DNA of 64,000 bases, taken from the NCBI RefSeq assembly GCF_023515995.1, contig NZ_CP097320.1, forward strand, positions 868,001-932,000. Reading direction: 5' to 3'. The notes beneath the pieces are model-generated. The model was not told where the DNA came from, did no database searches, and worked only from the letters and a program-made list of their open reading frames with translations. This document shows, one piece after another, positions 63,476 to 64,000 of this stretch. The DNA is from Candidatus Mycobacterium methanotrophicum. Its GTDB lineage: Bacteria; Actinomycetota; Actinomycetes; Mycobacteriales; Mycobacteriaceae. How positions within the stretch are numbered: position 1 is the first letter of the stretch; every line of letters starts with the position of its first letter. Both the position numbers and the translations under genes were made by a program.

Positions 63476-64000
63476 TTGACCATCGAAGCGCCCCCGTTGG
63501 CAGAACTCGAGGCGAGTCGTCCCTACCCGCCCCGAACAGGCCCTAAAGGCAACCTGATCTACAAGCTGATCACCACCACCGATCACAAGATGATCGGGAT
63601 GATGTACGTGGTCACCTGCTTTGCGTTCTTTTTCACCGGCGGTCTGATGGCGCTGCTGATGCGCGTCGAGTTGGCTGCGCCCGGCCTGCAGTTCCTGTCG
63701 AATGAGCAGTACAACCAGCTGTTCACCATGCACGGCACGATCATGCTGCTGTTCTACGCCACGCCGATCGTGTTCGGTTTTGCCAACCTGGTGCTGCCGC
63801 TGCAGATCGGCGCACCCGACGTGGCGTTCCCACGCTTGAACGCGTTCTCATTCTGGCTGTTTTTGTTCGGCGGGCTGATCGCGAACGCTGGCTTTATCGC
63901 CCCCGGCGGCGCGGCCGACTTCGGGTGGACCGCCTACACGCCGCTGAGCGATGCCGTCCACTCGCCCGGGGTCGGCGGCGACCTGTGGATCGTGGGTATC
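63476..64000 (+). CDS. ctaD: Cytochrome c oxidase subunit I (partial, runs off window)
   Basis: From TTG 63,476 (AGGAG at 63,466-63,470): [40 protein letters not shown], then [20 protein letters not shown] with the first heme a axial His in MHGT, and [19 protein letters not shown]. This is the N-terminal third of CtaD (Rv3043c), the catalytic subunit of the aa3 oxidase in the bcc-aa3 supercomplex. An in-frame ATG at 63,461 is possible but would start too close to and before the ribosome site. The gene is divergent from fecB and continues beyond the end of the window. Confidence 0.95.
   Translation, partial: MTIEAPPLAELEASRPYPPRTGPKGNLIYKLITTTDHKMIGMMYVVTCFAFFFTGGLMALLMRVELAAPGLQFLSNEQYNQLFTMHGTIMLLFYATPIVFGFANLVLPLQIGAPDVAFPRLNAFSFWLFLFGGLIANAGFIAPGGAADFGWTAYTPLSDAVHSPGVGGDLWIVGI

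Overview
The window is chromosomal DNA of a Mycobacterium, probably a slow-growing non-tuberculous species. It is GC-rich and uses many GTG/TTG starts. It carries a long block that matches the M. tuberculosis gene set around Rv3043c-Rv3062 (ctaD, fecB, adhC, Rv3046c, nrdF2, Rv3049c, Rv3050c, nrdE, nrdI, nrdH, Rv3054c, Rv3057c, Rv3058c, cyp136, Rv3060c, ligB). These family and synteny statements come from recognising protein sequences, not from a database search.

Layout. 1-10,286 is a scarred accessory region. It holds a ParDE-type toxin-antitoxin pair, an intact IS5-like element, a tightly coupled four-gene operon (glycosyltransferase, helical glycosidase-like protein, GH130-like phosphorylase/hydrolase, HPF/RaiA-like protein), and the wreck of an Rv2326c-like ABC transporter gene. 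That transporter gene is frameshifted, split by a decayed IS630-family element and separated from a C-terminal scrap by a frameshifted unknown gene. 10,287-12,887 encodes the double-FHA ABC exporter Rv1747.

12,901-31,570 (minus strand) is the centrepiece, a mycobactin-type NRPS/PKS siderophore cluster in the order thioesterase, mbtC, mbtD, mbtE, mbtF, mbtG, mbtH, mbtK. Genes from mbtC to mbtH overlap at start/stop codons. The salicylate-loading part (mbtI, mbtA, mbtB) is absent from this window. The MbtE-like protein has two full C-A-PCP modules, and two of the four condensation-superfamily domains have lost the second His of the HHxxxD motif. A cytochrome P450 (CYP138-like) faces away from the thioesterase, followed by a convergent methyltransferase-P450-siderophore-interacting reductase set. 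The cluster may make a variant or truncated hydroxamate siderophore, or depend on starter genes elsewhere.

36,453-52,031 is housekeeping mixed with clear decay. It contains a CDF cation exporter, a ppk2 pseudogene that lost its Walker A loop, a CsbD-like protein, a hydroxyacid dehydrogenase pseudogene, a PAP2 membrane protein, 3' stubs of ligB and of a thiolase, a GntR regulator, and an AhpD-like/CsoR-family/DUF302 operon with a visible operator. Next come a LeuA-C-terminal-domain gene preceded by a Leu-Leu-Val-Val leader peptide and nested hairpins, cyp136, Rv3058c and Rv3057c homologues, a frameshifted membrane protein with a divergent TetR gene and twin operators, a ParB-like scrap, a serine protease with a nonsense codon, two small unknown genes and an out-of-frame fusion of two truncated genes.

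52,032-64,000 is conserved core: nrdHIE and nrdF2 (class Ib ribonucleotide reductase), each with a pair of NrdR-box-like palindromes, regulators and a Baeyer-Villiger-type monooxygenase between them, then a DUF3349 protein, adhC, fecB and the start of ctaD. At least ten broken genes in 64 kb suggest ongoing genome erosion, unless some lesions are assembly errors.
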